From positions 62,001-126,000 of the forward strand of contig JALNYK010000003.1 of assembly GCA_023229845.1 (NCBI GenBank): a stretch of DNA of 64,000 bases, written 5' to 3'. Made by a program: the position numbers and the translations under genes. The stretch is from Gallionella sp. GTDB taxonomy: Bacteria > Pseudomonadota > Gammaproteobacteria > Burkholderiales > Gallionellaceae. The notes under the pieces were generated by a model. The model searched no databases. It saw only the letters and a list, made by a program, of their open reading frames with translations, and was not told the DNA's origin. Numbering within the stretch: position 1 is the first letter of the stretch; each line of letters starts with the position of its first letter. This document shows positions 53,220 to 63,748 of the stretch, piece by piece.

Positions 53220-54862
53220 ACCGATTCCTTGCGATGCAAAGCCGCCTCGACGTAGGCCTTGAACAGCGGATGGCCGTCGCGCGGCGTCGAGGTGAACTCG
53301 GGGTGGAACTGTACGCCAACGAACCACGGATGAGTGGACTGCGGCAGCTCCATCATCTCCGGCAGATCTTCGGACGGCGTGCGCGCGGAAATCACCAGCC
53401 CGGCCTGCTCCAGCGCCGGAACGTAATGGTTGTTCACCTCGTAGCGATGGCGGTGACGCTCGTTCACCTCGTCGCCGTAGATGCGTTGCGCCAGCGTGCC
53501 GGACTTGATCGGGCAACGCTGCGAGCCGAGGCGCATCGTGCCGCCCAAGTCGGAGTCGGCGCTGCGAGTCGCGACCTTGCCGTCGCGATCCAGCCACTCG
53601 GTGATCAGCGCAACCACGGGATGCTCGGATTCCAGATTGAATTCGGTGCTGTTCGCGTCCGTCATTCCCGCGACATCGCGAGCATATTCGATCACAGCCA
53701 GCTGCATGCCGAGACAGATGCCGAGGTAAGGAATCTTGTTCTCGCGCGCATAGCGGATCGCGGCGATCTTGCCTTCGGTGCCGCGCTTGCCGAAGCCGCC
53801 CGGCACGAGGATCGCGTCGAAATGCGTCAGGCCCTGGATGCCGGATGCCTCGATGTCTTCCGAATCGATATATTCGATGTTGACCTTGGTCGAGGTGTGG
53901 ATGCCGGCGTGGCGCAGCGCCTCGATCAGCGACTTGTAGGACTCGGTCAGGTCGACGTATTTGCCGACCATGCCGATAGTGATCTGATGATGCGGATTCT
54001 CCTGTGCGGCGACCAGCTTATTCCATACCGACAGGTCGGCAGGCGGCGCATTCAATGCCAATTCTTCGCAGACGATGCGATCCAGCCCCTGCTCGTGCAA
54101 TACCTGAGGCACCTTGTAGATGCTGTCGACGTCCCACATCGAGATCACGCCCTCTTCGCGCACGTTGGCGAACAGAGAAATCTTCGCGCGCTCGTCGTCG
54201 GGAATACGGCGGTCGGCGCGGCACACCAATGCGGTCGGGAAGATGCCGATTTCGCGCAGCTTCTGCACGCTGTGCTGAGTCGGCTTGGTCTTCAGTTCGC
54301 CCGCTGTCGCGATATAAGGCACCAGCGTCAGGTGCACATAAGCGACCTGATTTCGTCCCAAACGCAAGCCCATCTGACGAGCAGCCTCGAGGAACGGCAA
54401 CGATTCGATGTCGCCCACCGTGCCGCCAATCTCGACGATAGCCACGTCGGCCTTGCCGTCGAGCGACGCAGCCGCGCCGCGTTCGACAAACGCCTGTATC
54501 TCGTTGGTGATATGCGGAATCACCTGCACCGTCTTGCCCAGATATTCGCCGCGACGCTCCTTGCGGATCACGCTCTCGTAGATCTGACCGGTGGTGAAGT
54601 TGTTGGCCTTGCGCATCTTGGCGGAAATGAATCGCTCGTAATGCCCCAAGTCCAGGTCGGTCTCCGCGCCGTCTTCGGTGACGAACACCTCGCCGTGCTG
54701 AAACGGGCTCATCGTGCCCGGATCGACGTTGATATACGGATCGAGCTTGAGCATCGTCACCTTGAGCCCGCGCGACTCGAGGATGGCCGCGAGTGAAGCG
54801 GCGGCAATACCCTTCCCAAGAGAAGAGACAACGCCGCCAGTAATAAATATGTACTTAGTCAT
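53216..54862 (-). CDS. pyrG: CTP synthase
   Basis: The 548-residue enzyme makes CTP from UTP with glutamine. The N-terminal amidoligase has TGGVVSSLGKGIAAASL with P-loop-like SSLGKG and the DPYINVDPGTMSPFQHGEVF segment. The C-terminal class I glutaminase has catalytic Cys in LGICLGMQLAVIE and His/Glu in GVQFHPEF. ATG 54862 begins MTKYIFITGG; a more upstream in-frame start at 54973 lacks homology. It is the first gene of the operon and is divergent from acs. Confidence 0.97.
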   Translation of the reverse strand: MTKYIFITGGVVSSLGKGIAAASLAAILESRGLKVTMLKLDPYINVDPGTMSPFQHGEVFVTEDGAETDLDLGHYERFISAKMRKANNFTTGQIYESVIRKERRGEYLGKTVQVIPHITNEIQAFVERGAAASLDGKADVAIVEIGGTVGDIESLPFLEAARQMGLRLGRNQVAYVHLTLVPYIATAGELKTKPTQHSVQKLREIGIFPTALVCRADRRIPDDERAKISLFANVREEGVISMWDVDSIYKVPQVLHEQGLDRIVCEELALNAPPADLSVWNKLVAAQENPHHQITIGMVGKYVDLTESYKSLIEALRHAGIHTSTKVNIEYIDSEDIEASGIQGLTHFDAILVPGGFGKRGTEGKIAAIRYARENKIPYLGICLGMQLAVIEYARDVAGMTDANSTEFNLESEHPVVALITEWLDRDGKVATRSADSDLGGTMRLGSQRCPIKSGTLAQRIYGDEVNERHRHRYEVNNHYVPALEQAGLVISARTPSEDLPEMMELPQSTHPWFVGVQFHPEFTSTPRDGHPLFKAYVEAALHRKESV

Positions 54863-55133
54863 GGGGCGCGATTGTACTGCAAAAACTGCGCCCCTCAAAA
54901 CCGGATCATTGTCCTTCGCTCGGATACATACACACCAGCATCTCCCGAGAACGATCAGCCAATCCTTACGCAAAACTTACGCAATTGCCGTTAATTAGCA
55001 ATAATTTGCGAATATTTAGCAGCGATTATTGACATCATGAGCAAAAAAAACCTACATTAGCCGGAAGATGATTTTCGACCCTTCCGCGGTCGCAATAATC
55101 ACAACGACAAATCAATTTGCTCAGGAGACCTGT
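54863..55133 (+). promoter_or_regulatory. Divergent pyrG/acs control region with acs promoter and direct repeats
   Basis: For acs, a -35 TTGACA (55029-55034) and a -10 TACATT (55053-55058) are 18 bp apart, giving a leader of about 70 nt; an AGGAGA ribosome-binding site precedes the ATG. Upstream, two copies of CTTACGCAA (54965-54973 and 54976-54984) repeat with an 11-bp period, one DNA turn, about 90 bp before the predicted start. An A+T-rich tract follows. This looks like an activator site. Confidence 0.6.
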
Positions 55134-57101
<1,968 letters not shown>

Positions 57102-57111
57102 TCGGCGGGGT

Positions 57112-57164
57112 TTCGGTGAAGGCTAACATGGCGCACTTGCGCCATGTTAAGCGTAACGGCCGAA
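57112..57164. repeat. Palindromic element between the two acs tails
   Basis: A perfect 12-bp inverted repeat TAACATGGCGCA/TGCGCCATGTTA (57124-57149) with a 2-nt centre is flanked by outer arms TTCGG (57112-57116) and CCGAA (57160-57164). It directly separates the acs stop from the duplicated tail and could act as a terminator stem, but no T tract follows. Confidence 0.8.
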
Positions 57165-57166
57165 GC

Positions 57167-57211
57167 CAGAATCCGGCAATTCTGGATCAACTCAAGGAAG
57201 TCATTAAATAA
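57167..57211 (+). pseudogene. Ghost copy of the acs C-terminal tail
   Basis: Translating 57167-57211 gives QNPAILDQLKEVIK and a stop, matching the real tail ENPAILEQLKEVIR (57057-57101) at 11 of 14 residues. The codons differ at nearly every third position, so this is not a fresh tandem copy. It looks like the end of a former, diverged acs gene left after a deletion or recombination. No start or upstream acs sequence remains. Confidence 0.75.
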
Positions 57212-57238
57212 CCGCCTTAAAGAACTACCCCTATGGAC

Positions 57239-57266
57239 GTAGGGATACAGTGTACCGTGTCCCTAC
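57239..57266. repeat. GTAGGGA palindrome before the lytic transglycosylase gene
   Basis: GTAGGGATAC and GTGTCCCTAC form a hairpin with one mismatch around a short loop. It is the only clear feature in the 174-bp stretch between the ghost tail and the MltD-like gene. Confidence 0.65.
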
Positions 57267-57385
57267 ATCCTCCCCTCTGAAGTCATGGCAAGTAACACAG
57301 CTAACCCGTTGTGTTTACGCATTTTAGGTTGACCCGGCCTTGCCTGCTGGGCTACCATCGCGGGAATTTTGAACCTCCCGGAGTC

Positions 57386-58873
57386 ATGCCCGTGCCATTG
57401 ATTCAACTGATTTTTTCCGCACTGCTCGCCACTGGCATCGTCATCTTCACTCCGTTCGCCCACGCGGAAGAACAACTCGCCCTCAGCGAATCGCTGAATG
57501 CGGCGCCGCTGACGCTCTCGACCGCACGCAACATCAAACTGGAACTGATTCCGGACGACGATCTGGCGATGAGCGATTTGTGGACGCGCATCCGCGGCGG
57601 CTTTGCCATGCGCGATCTGGACAGCCCGCTGATCGCCAGACACGAACAATGGTACGCAAACCGCCCGGACTACGTCACCCGCATGACCGACCGCGCGCGC
57701 CGTTACCTCTACTACATCACCGGCGAAGTCGAGCGTCGCGGCATGCCCAGCGAGATCGCGCTGCTACCGATGATAGAAAGCGCCTTCAATCCTGGCGCCT
57801 ACTCCACCGCCAGCGCATCCGGCATCTGGCAGTTCATACCGTCCACCGGCAAACATTTCGGCATGCAGCAGAACTGGTGGTACGACGGTCGCCGCGACGT
57901 GGTCAGCGCGACCAATGGCGCACTCGATTACCTGCAGAAGTTGCACGACATGTTCGGTGACTGGGAGCTGGCATTGGCCGCCTACAATTGGGGCGAAGGC
58001 GCGGTGCAACGCGCCCAGGCGCGCAACCGCAAGCGCGGCCTGCCGGTGAACTACAGCAGCCTGAAGATGCCGGACGAAACGCGCAACTACCTGCCAAAAC
58101 TGCTGGCAGTCAAGAACATCATTGCGAATCCGGCCAGCTTCGGGCTGGTGCTACAGGACATTCCGAACGAACCCTACTTCGCCGCTGTCGCCACCGCCAA
58201 GCACATCGACGTAAAGCTGGCCGCACACCTCGCCGACATTTCGATGGAAGAATTTACTGCACTCAATCCGGCGCACAACCGCCCGGTGATTCTGGGCGAA
58301 AACAGCGACCTGATCCTGCTGCCGATAGACAAGATCGAGACCTTCCGCGCCAATCTGGAAACCTACGACAAGCCGCTGGTCAGCTGGCAGGCCTACCAGC
58401 CGAAGAAAGGCGAACGGCTCGATCAGTTGGCCCCGAAGCTGGGACTCTCCGTCGAAACGCTCAAGTCGGTGAACGGCCTGTCCGGCCGCTCCAACGTCAG
58501 CACCGGCCAGACGCTGCTGGTGCCGGTCAACGGCGAGGAAAGCGAATCCGACAGCGAGTTCGAGGCATTCAACATGCACCTGCGTCCCTACGCCGCAGAG
58601 ACCACCCGCACGATCAGCCACAAGGTGCGCAAGGGCGAGACACTCTCCAGCATCGCTCGCCGCTATGGCGTCAGCCTCGCAAAGCTGAAGAGCTGGAATG
58701 ACGGAGCAGGCAAAGCCAAGGCGGGCCAGACGCTCACCATCGTGAAAGCCCCGGCGCGCAAGAGCCGCCTGAGCAAAGTCGGAAAGAATTCGAGGAAACT
58801 GGCGAAGCACAACAGCAACAGGAAACAGGCTTCCAAAAAGACCTCGAAACGGGCGCATGTCGCTTACAACTGA
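57386..58873 (+). CDS. mltD: MltD-like membrane-bound lytic murein transglycosylase
   Basis: From ATG 57386 (CGGAG upstream) the protein is 495 residues. It has an N-terminal signal peptide (about 1-27), an SLT domain with the catalytic Glu in LPMIESAFNPGAYS and GIWQFIPSTGKHFGM, then AAYNWGEGAVQRA. Two LysM domains follow (KKGERLDQLAPKLGLSVETL; VRKGETLSSIARRYGVSLAK), then a Lys/Arg-rich tail. It cleaves peptidoglycan with 1,6-anhydro ends in the periplasm. No lipobox Cys is visible near the signal peptide. It converges on yqjK with a 10-bp gap. Confidence 0.9.
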   Translation: MPVPLIQLIFSALLATGIVIFTPFAHAEEQLALSESLNAAPLTLSTARNIKLELIPDDDLAMSDLWTRIRGGFAMRDLDSPLIARHEQWYANRPDYVTRMTDRARRYLYYITGEVERRGMPSEIALLPMIESAFNPGAYSTASASGIWQFIPSTGKHFGMQQNWWYDGRRDVVSATNGALDYLQKLHDMFGDWELALAAYNWGEGAVQRAQARNRKRGLPVNYSSLKMPDETRNYLPKLLAVKNIIANPASFGLVLQDIPNEPYFAAVATAKHIDVKLAAHLADISMEEFTALNPAHNRPVILGENSDLILLPIDKIETFRANLETYDKPLVSWQAYQPKKGERLDQLAPKLGLSVETLKSVNGLSGRSNVSTGQTLLVPVNGEESESDSEFEAFNMHLRPYAAETTRTISHKVRKGETLSSIARRYGVSLAKLKSWNDGAGKAKAGQTLTIVKAPARKSRLSKVGKNSRKLAKHNSNRKQASKKTSKRAHVAYN

Positions 58874-58883
58874 GCGATCGTAG

Positions 58884-59171
58884 CTACAACTTGGCTGCAA
58901 GCCCCGTCAGATAGCGATAACCCTTCCACGCCCGCCAGCCCATCTTTATCGCCCCAAGCGCACCGCGTCTGCGCCACACCAGCAGCGCAGCCACACCCGC
59001 GACCAGCAGCGGCCTGGAACGCATGAAACGCAACGCAGCCAGCCCCTGATCGGCCACAGCCAGAGGTGCACGCCAACGGGCACCGACCTGAGCCGCCTGC
59101 TCGCGCTGCGAGGCGATTTTCGCCAACAACTCGCCGCGACGTTGCATCACCGCGAGCATCTTCTCATTCAT
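58884..59171 (-). CDS. yqjK: YqjK-like membrane protein
   Basis: This 95-residue protein begins MNEKMLAVMQRRGELLAKIA, a helical stretch typical of the YqjK family, then a TM at about 52-68 (RPLLVAGVAALLVWRR) and a basic tail. The start overlaps the yqjE stop by 8 nt. It belongs to the yqjD-yqjE-yqjK operon of ribosome- and stress-linked inner-membrane proteins; its own role is unknown. Confidence 0.78.
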   Translation of the reverse strand: MNEKMLAVMQRRGELLAKIASQREQAAQVGARWRAPLAVADQGLAALRFMRSRPLLVAGVAALLVWRRRGALGAIKMGWRAWKGYRYLTGLAAKL

Positions 59172-59547
59172 GACCGCCCTCCAGCTGCGCCCTGTCCTTG
59201 GCCAATTCGCCGAGGCTGGCGGAAAAGAGTTTGGGCTTCTCCTGCGCCTTGCTGCGCAGCAACATCGCCAGCAGCGCCCCCGATGCAAAAAATAAAAAAC
59301 CGAGTCCGCCGAGCACCGCGAGACGATGATCGTCCCAGAACAGCACCACGATAAAAACGGTGAACAACAGCAAACCCATGCCAAAACAGAACAAAGCGGC
59401 CAACGCAAAAAAGAGCATCTGCGTTAACCGCAGACGCTCTTCGTGCAACTCGTTCGCCAGTAACTCGATCCGGGTCGAAACGATAGCCGTTAACGTGCCC
59501 AGCAGTCGCTTGGCCGACTCCAGCAGACCTCCCCCTGACTCCTGCAT
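59164..59547 (-). CDS. yqjE: YqjE-like holin-superfamily membrane protein
   Basis: This 127-residue protein fits the 'phage holin family' YqjE group: an N-terminal amphipathic helix (LLESAKRLLGTLTAIVSTRIELLANELHEE...) and two TMs (about 43-68 and 75-97), then a charged tail. YqjE is a chromosomal membrane protein, not phage. yqjD ends 3 bp upstream of its start and yqjK overlaps its end. Confidence 0.85.
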   Translation of the reverse strand: MQESGGGLLESAKRLLGTLTAIVSTRIELLANELHEERLRLTQMLFFALAALFCFGMGLLLFTVFIVVLFWDDHRLAVLGGLGFLFFASGALLAMLLRSKAQEKPKLFSASLGELAKDRAQLEGGHE

Positions 59548-59550
59548 CGA

Positions 59551-59880
59551 TCAGCGATTACGCGAGATCAGCATGCCGACGATCAGGCCGACGCCGGCTG
59601 CGATGCCGACGGACTTCCATGGATTTTCGTGCACATACTCGTCGGTCGCCTTGGCCGCCTCTTTGGTCTTCTCGACCACCGCATGTTCCGCAGCGACGAG
59701 TCGCTCCTTGGCTGTTGCCAGGCTTTCCTGGATGCGCTCGCGCGCCGAGGCCACCTTGTCGCCTGCCTGACCGGCCGTCGCGCGCAACAACTCTTCGGCA
59801 TCCGCAACGACCACGCGCAAATCCTGCATCAGTTTTTCCTTGCTGACTTCGCCTTCCACACCTGCCACTTTTGTGCTCAT
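59551..59880 (-). CDS. yqjD: YqjD/ElaB-family (DUF883) ribosome-associated membrane protein
   Basis: This 109-residue protein has a long charged helix (MQDLRVVVADAEELLRATAGQ...) and the DUF883 C-terminus DEYVHENPWKSVGIAAGVGLIVGMLISRNR, whose single TM anchors it to the inner membrane. In Escherichia coli, YqjD binds ribosomes in stationary phase. It is the first gene of yqjD-yqjE-yqjK, read from the spacer before the yej genes. Confidence 0.9.
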   Translation of the reverse strand: MSTKVAGVEGEVSKEKLMQDLRVVVADAEELLRATAGQAGDKVASARERIQESLATAKERLVAAEHAVVEKTKEAAKATDEYVHENPWKSVGIAAGVGLIVGMLISRNR

Positions 59881-60051
59881 GACTGACTCCTCAGAACATT
59901 GATAAGAACTGCGACTGGATGCTGCTCAGATGTCCGACAACTTCCGGATAACTTGCTGTCTTTGTATGCCTAAAAACCCGGAACGTCAATTAGGGATATG
60001 CCTACCCCCTCGAAGCGCGGTTATCGCCTGAGGATAGCGGCAACGCCTTGC

Positions 60052-61653
60052 TCAGCCTTGGGGAGAAACGCTGGCCAGCAATTGGCGGGTATAGTCGTGA
60101 TGCGGAGAGTTGATGATGGTTTCGGCCTCGCCCTGCTCGACGATGCGGCCGGCCTGCATCACGGCGATGCGGTGCGACATCGCGGCGATCACTTCGAGGT
60201 CGTGGCTGATCAGCAGATAACTCATACCGTGTCTGGTTTGCAAGCCTGCAAGCAGCTCCAGCACCTGTTTCTGCACCGACGCGTCGAGCGCGCTGGTCGG
60301 CTCGTCCAGCACCAACAACTGCGGTTCGAGAATAATGGCGCGCGCGATCGCGATGCGCTGGCGCTGGCCGCCGGAAAATTCGTGGGGATAACGCACCAGC
60401 ACCTCGGCGCCCAAACCGACTTCCTGCAGCGTCTGCGCGATACGCCGGCGGCGCTCGGCAACCGGCATGTTCGGCTGGTGCAGCGCCAATCCCTCGCCGA
60501 CGATTTGTTCGATGGTCATGCGCGGCGACAGGCTACCGAATGGATCTTGGAACACCACCTGCATCCTGGCGCGCATTGCGCGCAGCTTCGCCGACTGGGA
60601 ACGCGGCATGGCCTGCCCATCGAACTGGCAATTCCCGGCGGCAAGCGGCTGCAAGGCCAGCAAGGCCATCGCCAGCGTCGATTTGCCGGAACCGGATTCG
60701 CCGACGATGCCCAGCGTCTCGCCGCGTTTCAGGTTCAGGCTGACGCCGTCGACCGCAGTGAATATTTTCTTTTTGAACCAGCCTGCAGGATAGGAAAATT
60801 CGACGCGCAGATCGTCGCCGCGCAACAAGTCGGCGCCAGATTCCTGTTCCGCCGACAGCGGCTGCACCATCTTTCGGGGACGGCTGTCGAGCAGACGCTG
60901 GGTATAAGGATGCTGCGGCGCAGAGAATAATTGTTCGGTCTCGGCGAGTTCGACCAAGCGTCCCGACTGCATCACCCCGACCCGGTCGGCGAAGCGGCGC
61001 ACCAGATTGAGGTCGTGCGTGATCAGCAGAATCGCCATACCGTATTCGCGCTGCAAGGCATCGAGCAGCTCCATGATCTGCACGCGTATGGTCACGTCCA
61101 GCGCGGTGGTCGGCTCGTCGGCAATCAGCAGTTTCGGACGGCAGGCCAGTGCCATCGCGATCATCGCCCGCTGCCGCTGACCGCCGGAGAGTTCGTGCGG
61201 GTAGCTGGAGAAACGCCGCTCCGGCTCGGTGATGCCGGTGTGGCCGAGCAGCTCGATCGCGCGCGCGCGCGCCGTAGCGTAGTCCATTCCTTCGTGCAGC
61301 GAGAGCACTTCGACGATCTGCTCGCCGATGCGCATCAGCGGATTCAGCGCAGTCATCGGCTCCTGGAAGATCATCGCGATGTCCTTGCCACGTATGCCGC
61401 GCAAACGCCGCTCGCTGGCGTTCACCAGGTTCTCGCCGTCGAACAACACCTCGCCGCTGGAACGTGCGTTCGCGACCAGCCGCAGCAACGACAGCGCGGT
61501 AACGCTCTTGCCGGAACCGGACTCGCCGACCAGCGCAAACTTCTCACCCGGCTTCAGCGTGAACGAAACGCCATCGACGGCGCGCGGCGCATCGGCGTGT
61601 TCGCCGAAACTGACGCCGAGATTGCGGACTTCCAGCAAAGTATCGGACATCAT
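60052..61653 (-). CDS. yejF: YejF, dual-ATPase component of a peptide ABC transporter
   Basis: This 533-residue protein has two ABC ATPase modules: Walker A GESGSGKSVTAL and GESGSGKSTLAM, signatures LSGGQRQRAMIAMAL and FSGGQRQRIAIARAI, and Walker B LLIADEPTTALD and LLVLDEPTSALD. It powers YejBE import of short peptides and compounds such as microcin C. The ATG at 61653 overlaps the yejE stop (ATGA). It ends the yejA-yejB-yejE-yejF operon. Confidence 0.95.
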   Translation of the reverse strand: MMSDTLLEVRNLGVSFGEHADAPRAVDGVSFTLKPGEKFALVGESGSGKSVTALSLLRLVANARSSGEVLFDGENLVNASERRLRGIRGKDIAMIFQEPMTALNPLMRIGEQIVEVLSLHEGMDYATARARAIELLGHTGITEPERRFSSYPHELSGGQRQRAMIAMALACRPKLLIADEPTTALDVTIRVQIMELLDALQREYGMAILLITHDLNLVRRFADRVGVMQSGRLVELAETEQLFSAPQHPYTQRLLDSRPRKMVQPLSAEQESGADLLRGDDLRVEFSYPAGWFKKKIFTAVDGVSLNLKRGETLGIVGESGSGKSTLAMALLALQPLAAGNCQFDGQAMPRSQSAKLRAMRARMQVVFQDPFGSLSPRMTIEQIVGEGLALHQPNMPVAERRRRIAQTLQEVGLGAEVLVRYPHEFSGGQRQRIAIARAIILEPQLLVLDEPTSALDASVQKQVLELLAGLQTRHGMSYLLISHDLEVIAAMSHRIAVMQAGRIVEQGEAETIINSPHHDYTRQLLASVSPQG

Positions 61654-62696
61654 CGCCCTCCCGACTTGCGCGTATCGAACGCATCGCGCAGCGCCTCGCC
61701 GATGAACACCAGCAGCAGCAGCGTGACGAACAGCACCACGAACGCGGCGAGGCCTATCCACCATGCATCGAGATTGTCCTTGCCCTGCGCCAGCAACTCG
61801 CCCAGGCTGGGCGTCGAAGGCGGCACGCCGAGGCCGAGGAAGTCGAGACTGGTCAGCGCGGTGATGGACACGCTCATGCGGAACGGCAGGAAGGTGATGA
61901 CCGGCGTCAGGCTGTTCGGCAGGATGTGCCTCCACATGATCTGACGGTTGCCCAACCCCAGCGCGCGCGCCGCACGCACGTAGTCGAGCTGGCGGTTGCG
62001 CAGGAACTCTGCGCGCACGTAATCGGCCAGCGCCAGCCAGCCGAACAGCGACAACAGGATCAACAGCAGCGTGATGCTGGGCTGAAAGAAGGAAGCGAAA
62101 ATCAGCAACAGATAGAGCTCGGGCAACGAGCCCCATATCTCGGAAAAACGTTGCAGATAGAGATCGACGCGCCCGCCGAAGTAGCCCTGAATCGCGCCGG
62201 CCAGCACGCCCAGCACCACGCCGATGACGGTCAGCGCCATGCCGAACAGCACCGATACGCGAAAGCCGTAGAGCGAGCGCGCCAATACGTCGCGCCCGCG
62301 GTCGTCGGTGCCCAGCCAGTTCTCCGTACTCGGCGCCGCCGGATTCGGCTGCGACGCGAAGTAATTCAGCGTGTCATAACGATAGGGGTTCGGCGGATAG
62401 ACTGCCCAGTTGCCGGGACGGGAAAACTGTTCGCGGATGAAGGGATCAAGGTAATCGGCGGGCGTCGGAAAGTCGCCGCCGAACGTAGTTTCCGGATAGT
62501 CGTTCCACAGCGGAAAGTACAGCGATCCATCATAAGAAGCGACCAAGGGCCGGTCGTTGGACAGCACCTCGGCAAACAGGCTGAGCACGAACAGCGCGGA
62601 GAAGATCAGCAGACTGGCATAGCCCAGACGGTTCTGGCGGAAACGCCGCCAGCGCTGCTGGTTGGGCGACAGCGAAGGCAGCATTTCTTCGCTCAC
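61650..62696 (-). CDS. yejE: YejE, peptide ABC transporter permease
   Basis: This 348-residue protein has an N-terminal TM (about 24-46) and a long periplasmic loop with WLGTDDRGRDVLARSLYG, typical of OppC/DppC-class permeases. Five more TMs and the EAA loop VRAARALGLGNRQIMWRHILPN follow. It starts in the last bases of yejB (4-nt overlap) and forms the membrane channel with it. Confidence 0.95.
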   Translation of the reverse strand: MSEEMLPSLSPNQQRWRRFRQNRLGYASLLIFSALFVLSLFAEVLSNDRPLVASYDGSLYFPLWNDYPETTFGGDFPTPADYLDPFIREQFSRPGNWAVYPPNPYRYDTLNYFASQPNPAAPSTENWLGTDDRGRDVLARSLYGFRVSVLFGMALTVIGVVLGVLAGAIQGYFGGRVDLYLQRFSEIWGSLPELYLLLIFASFFQPSITLLLILLSLFGWLALADYVRAEFLRNRQLDYVRAARALGLGNRQIMWRHILPNSLTPVITFLPFRMSVSITALTSLDFLGLGVPPSTPSLGELLAQGKDNLDAWWIGLAAFVVLFVTLLLLVFIGEALRDAFDTRKSGGR

Positions 62697-63748
62697 TGCG
62701 CCACTCCCTCAAACTTCACGCGCGGGTCGGCGAGCACATAGCTGATGTCGGAGATCAGCTTGGCGAACAATCCGGCGAGGGTGAAGATGAACAGCGTGCC
62801 CATCACCACGGGATAGTCGCGCTGCATGATCGCGTTGTACGACAGCAGCCCCAGCCCGTCGAGCGAGAACAGCGTCTCGATCAGCAGGCTACCGGTGAAG
62901 AACGCGCCGATGAAGGCCGCCGGAAATCCCGTCAGCAGCGGCAGCAAGGCGTTGCGGAAGATATGGCGATACAGCACGGTACGCTCAGGCAATCCCTTGG
63001 CGCGGGCGGTGAGCACGTACTGTTTGCGTATCTCTTCGATGAAGGTGTTCTTGGTCAGCATCGTGATCACCGCGAAGCTGCCGACCACCTGGGCGAACAC
63101 CGGCAGCGTGATGTGCCACAGGTAGTCGGTCACCTTGCCGACCAGCGAGAGTTGCTCCCAGTTATCCGAAGTCAGCCCGCGCAACGGGAACCATTGCCAG
63201 AAGCTGCCGCCGCCGAACAGCACCAGCAGCAGCACGCCCAGCACGAAGCCGGGGATCGCGTAGCCGCTGAGGATCACGAAACTGGTCGCCGTATCGAAAC
63301 GCGAGCCGTCGCGCACCGCCTTGGCGATGCCCACCGGAATCGACACTAGATAGGTGATGATCAGCGTCCACAGTCCCAGCGAGATCGACACCGGCATCTT
63401 TTCCTTGACCAGTTCCCACACCGATTTCTGGTGGAAGAAGCTGGTGCCCAAGTCGAGCGTGGCGTAGCCCTTGAGCATGATCCAGAAACGCTCCGGCGCA
63501 GGCTTGTCGAAACCGTACAGCGCCCTGATCTCGGCCATGCGCTCGGCGTCTATCCCTTGCTGGCCGCGATAGACGCTCTGCCCGCCCCCGCCCGCCTCCT
63601 GTGTGCCGTGGCCCTTGCCGCGCAACTCGCTGACCATCTGCTCAACCGGCCCACCGGGCACGAACTGGATCACGGTGAAGGTCAGCAGCAGAATGCCCAG
63701 CAGCGTGGGGATCATCAGCAGCAGACGCTTGGTGACGTAATGAATCAT
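62693..63748 (-). CDS. yejB: YejB, peptide ABC transporter permease
   Basis: The 351-residue DppB-class permease starts at ATG 63748 (MIHYVTKRLLLMIPTLLGIL), with GGAAGGGGAG upstream inside yejA. It keeps the EAA loop QYVLTARAKGLPERTVLYRHIF and six TMs. An insert rich in Gly (KGHGTQEAGGGGQSVYRGQQG) lies in the first periplasmic loop. Overlaps of 4 nt with both yejA and yejE show tight translational coupling. Confidence 0.95.
   Translation of the reverse strand: MIHYVTKRLLLMIPTLLGILLLTFTVIQFVPGGPVEQMVSELRGKGHGTQEAGGGGQSVYRGQQGIDAERMAEIRALYGFDKPAPERFWIMLKGYATLDLGTSFFHQKSVWELVKEKMPVSISLGLWTLIITYLVSIPVGIAKAVRDGSRFDTATSFVILSGYAIPGFVLGVLLLVLFGGGSFWQWFPLRGLTSDNWEQLSLVGKVTDYLWHITLPVFAQVVGSFAVITMLTKNTFIEEIRKQYVLTARAKGLPERTVLYRHIFRNALLPLLTGFPAAFIGAFFTGSLLIETLFSLDGLGLLSYNAIMQRDYPVVMGTLFIFTLAGLFAKLISDISYVLADPRVKFEGVAQ

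Noticed and set aside
53220..53597. Longer KdsA reading through pyrG
   Set aside because: The extra part overlaps the pyrG coding region in another frame and has no homology; the 4-nt overlap start at 53219 fits.
59164..59547. Prophage remnant suggested by the holin-like protein
   Set aside because: It is the chromosomal YqjE family in its usual yqjDEK context and no other phage gene is present.
61654..62136. Longer YejF N-terminus
   Set aside because: It overlaps yejE in another frame and is Ala/Arg-rich; the ATGA overlap start is normal for this operon.
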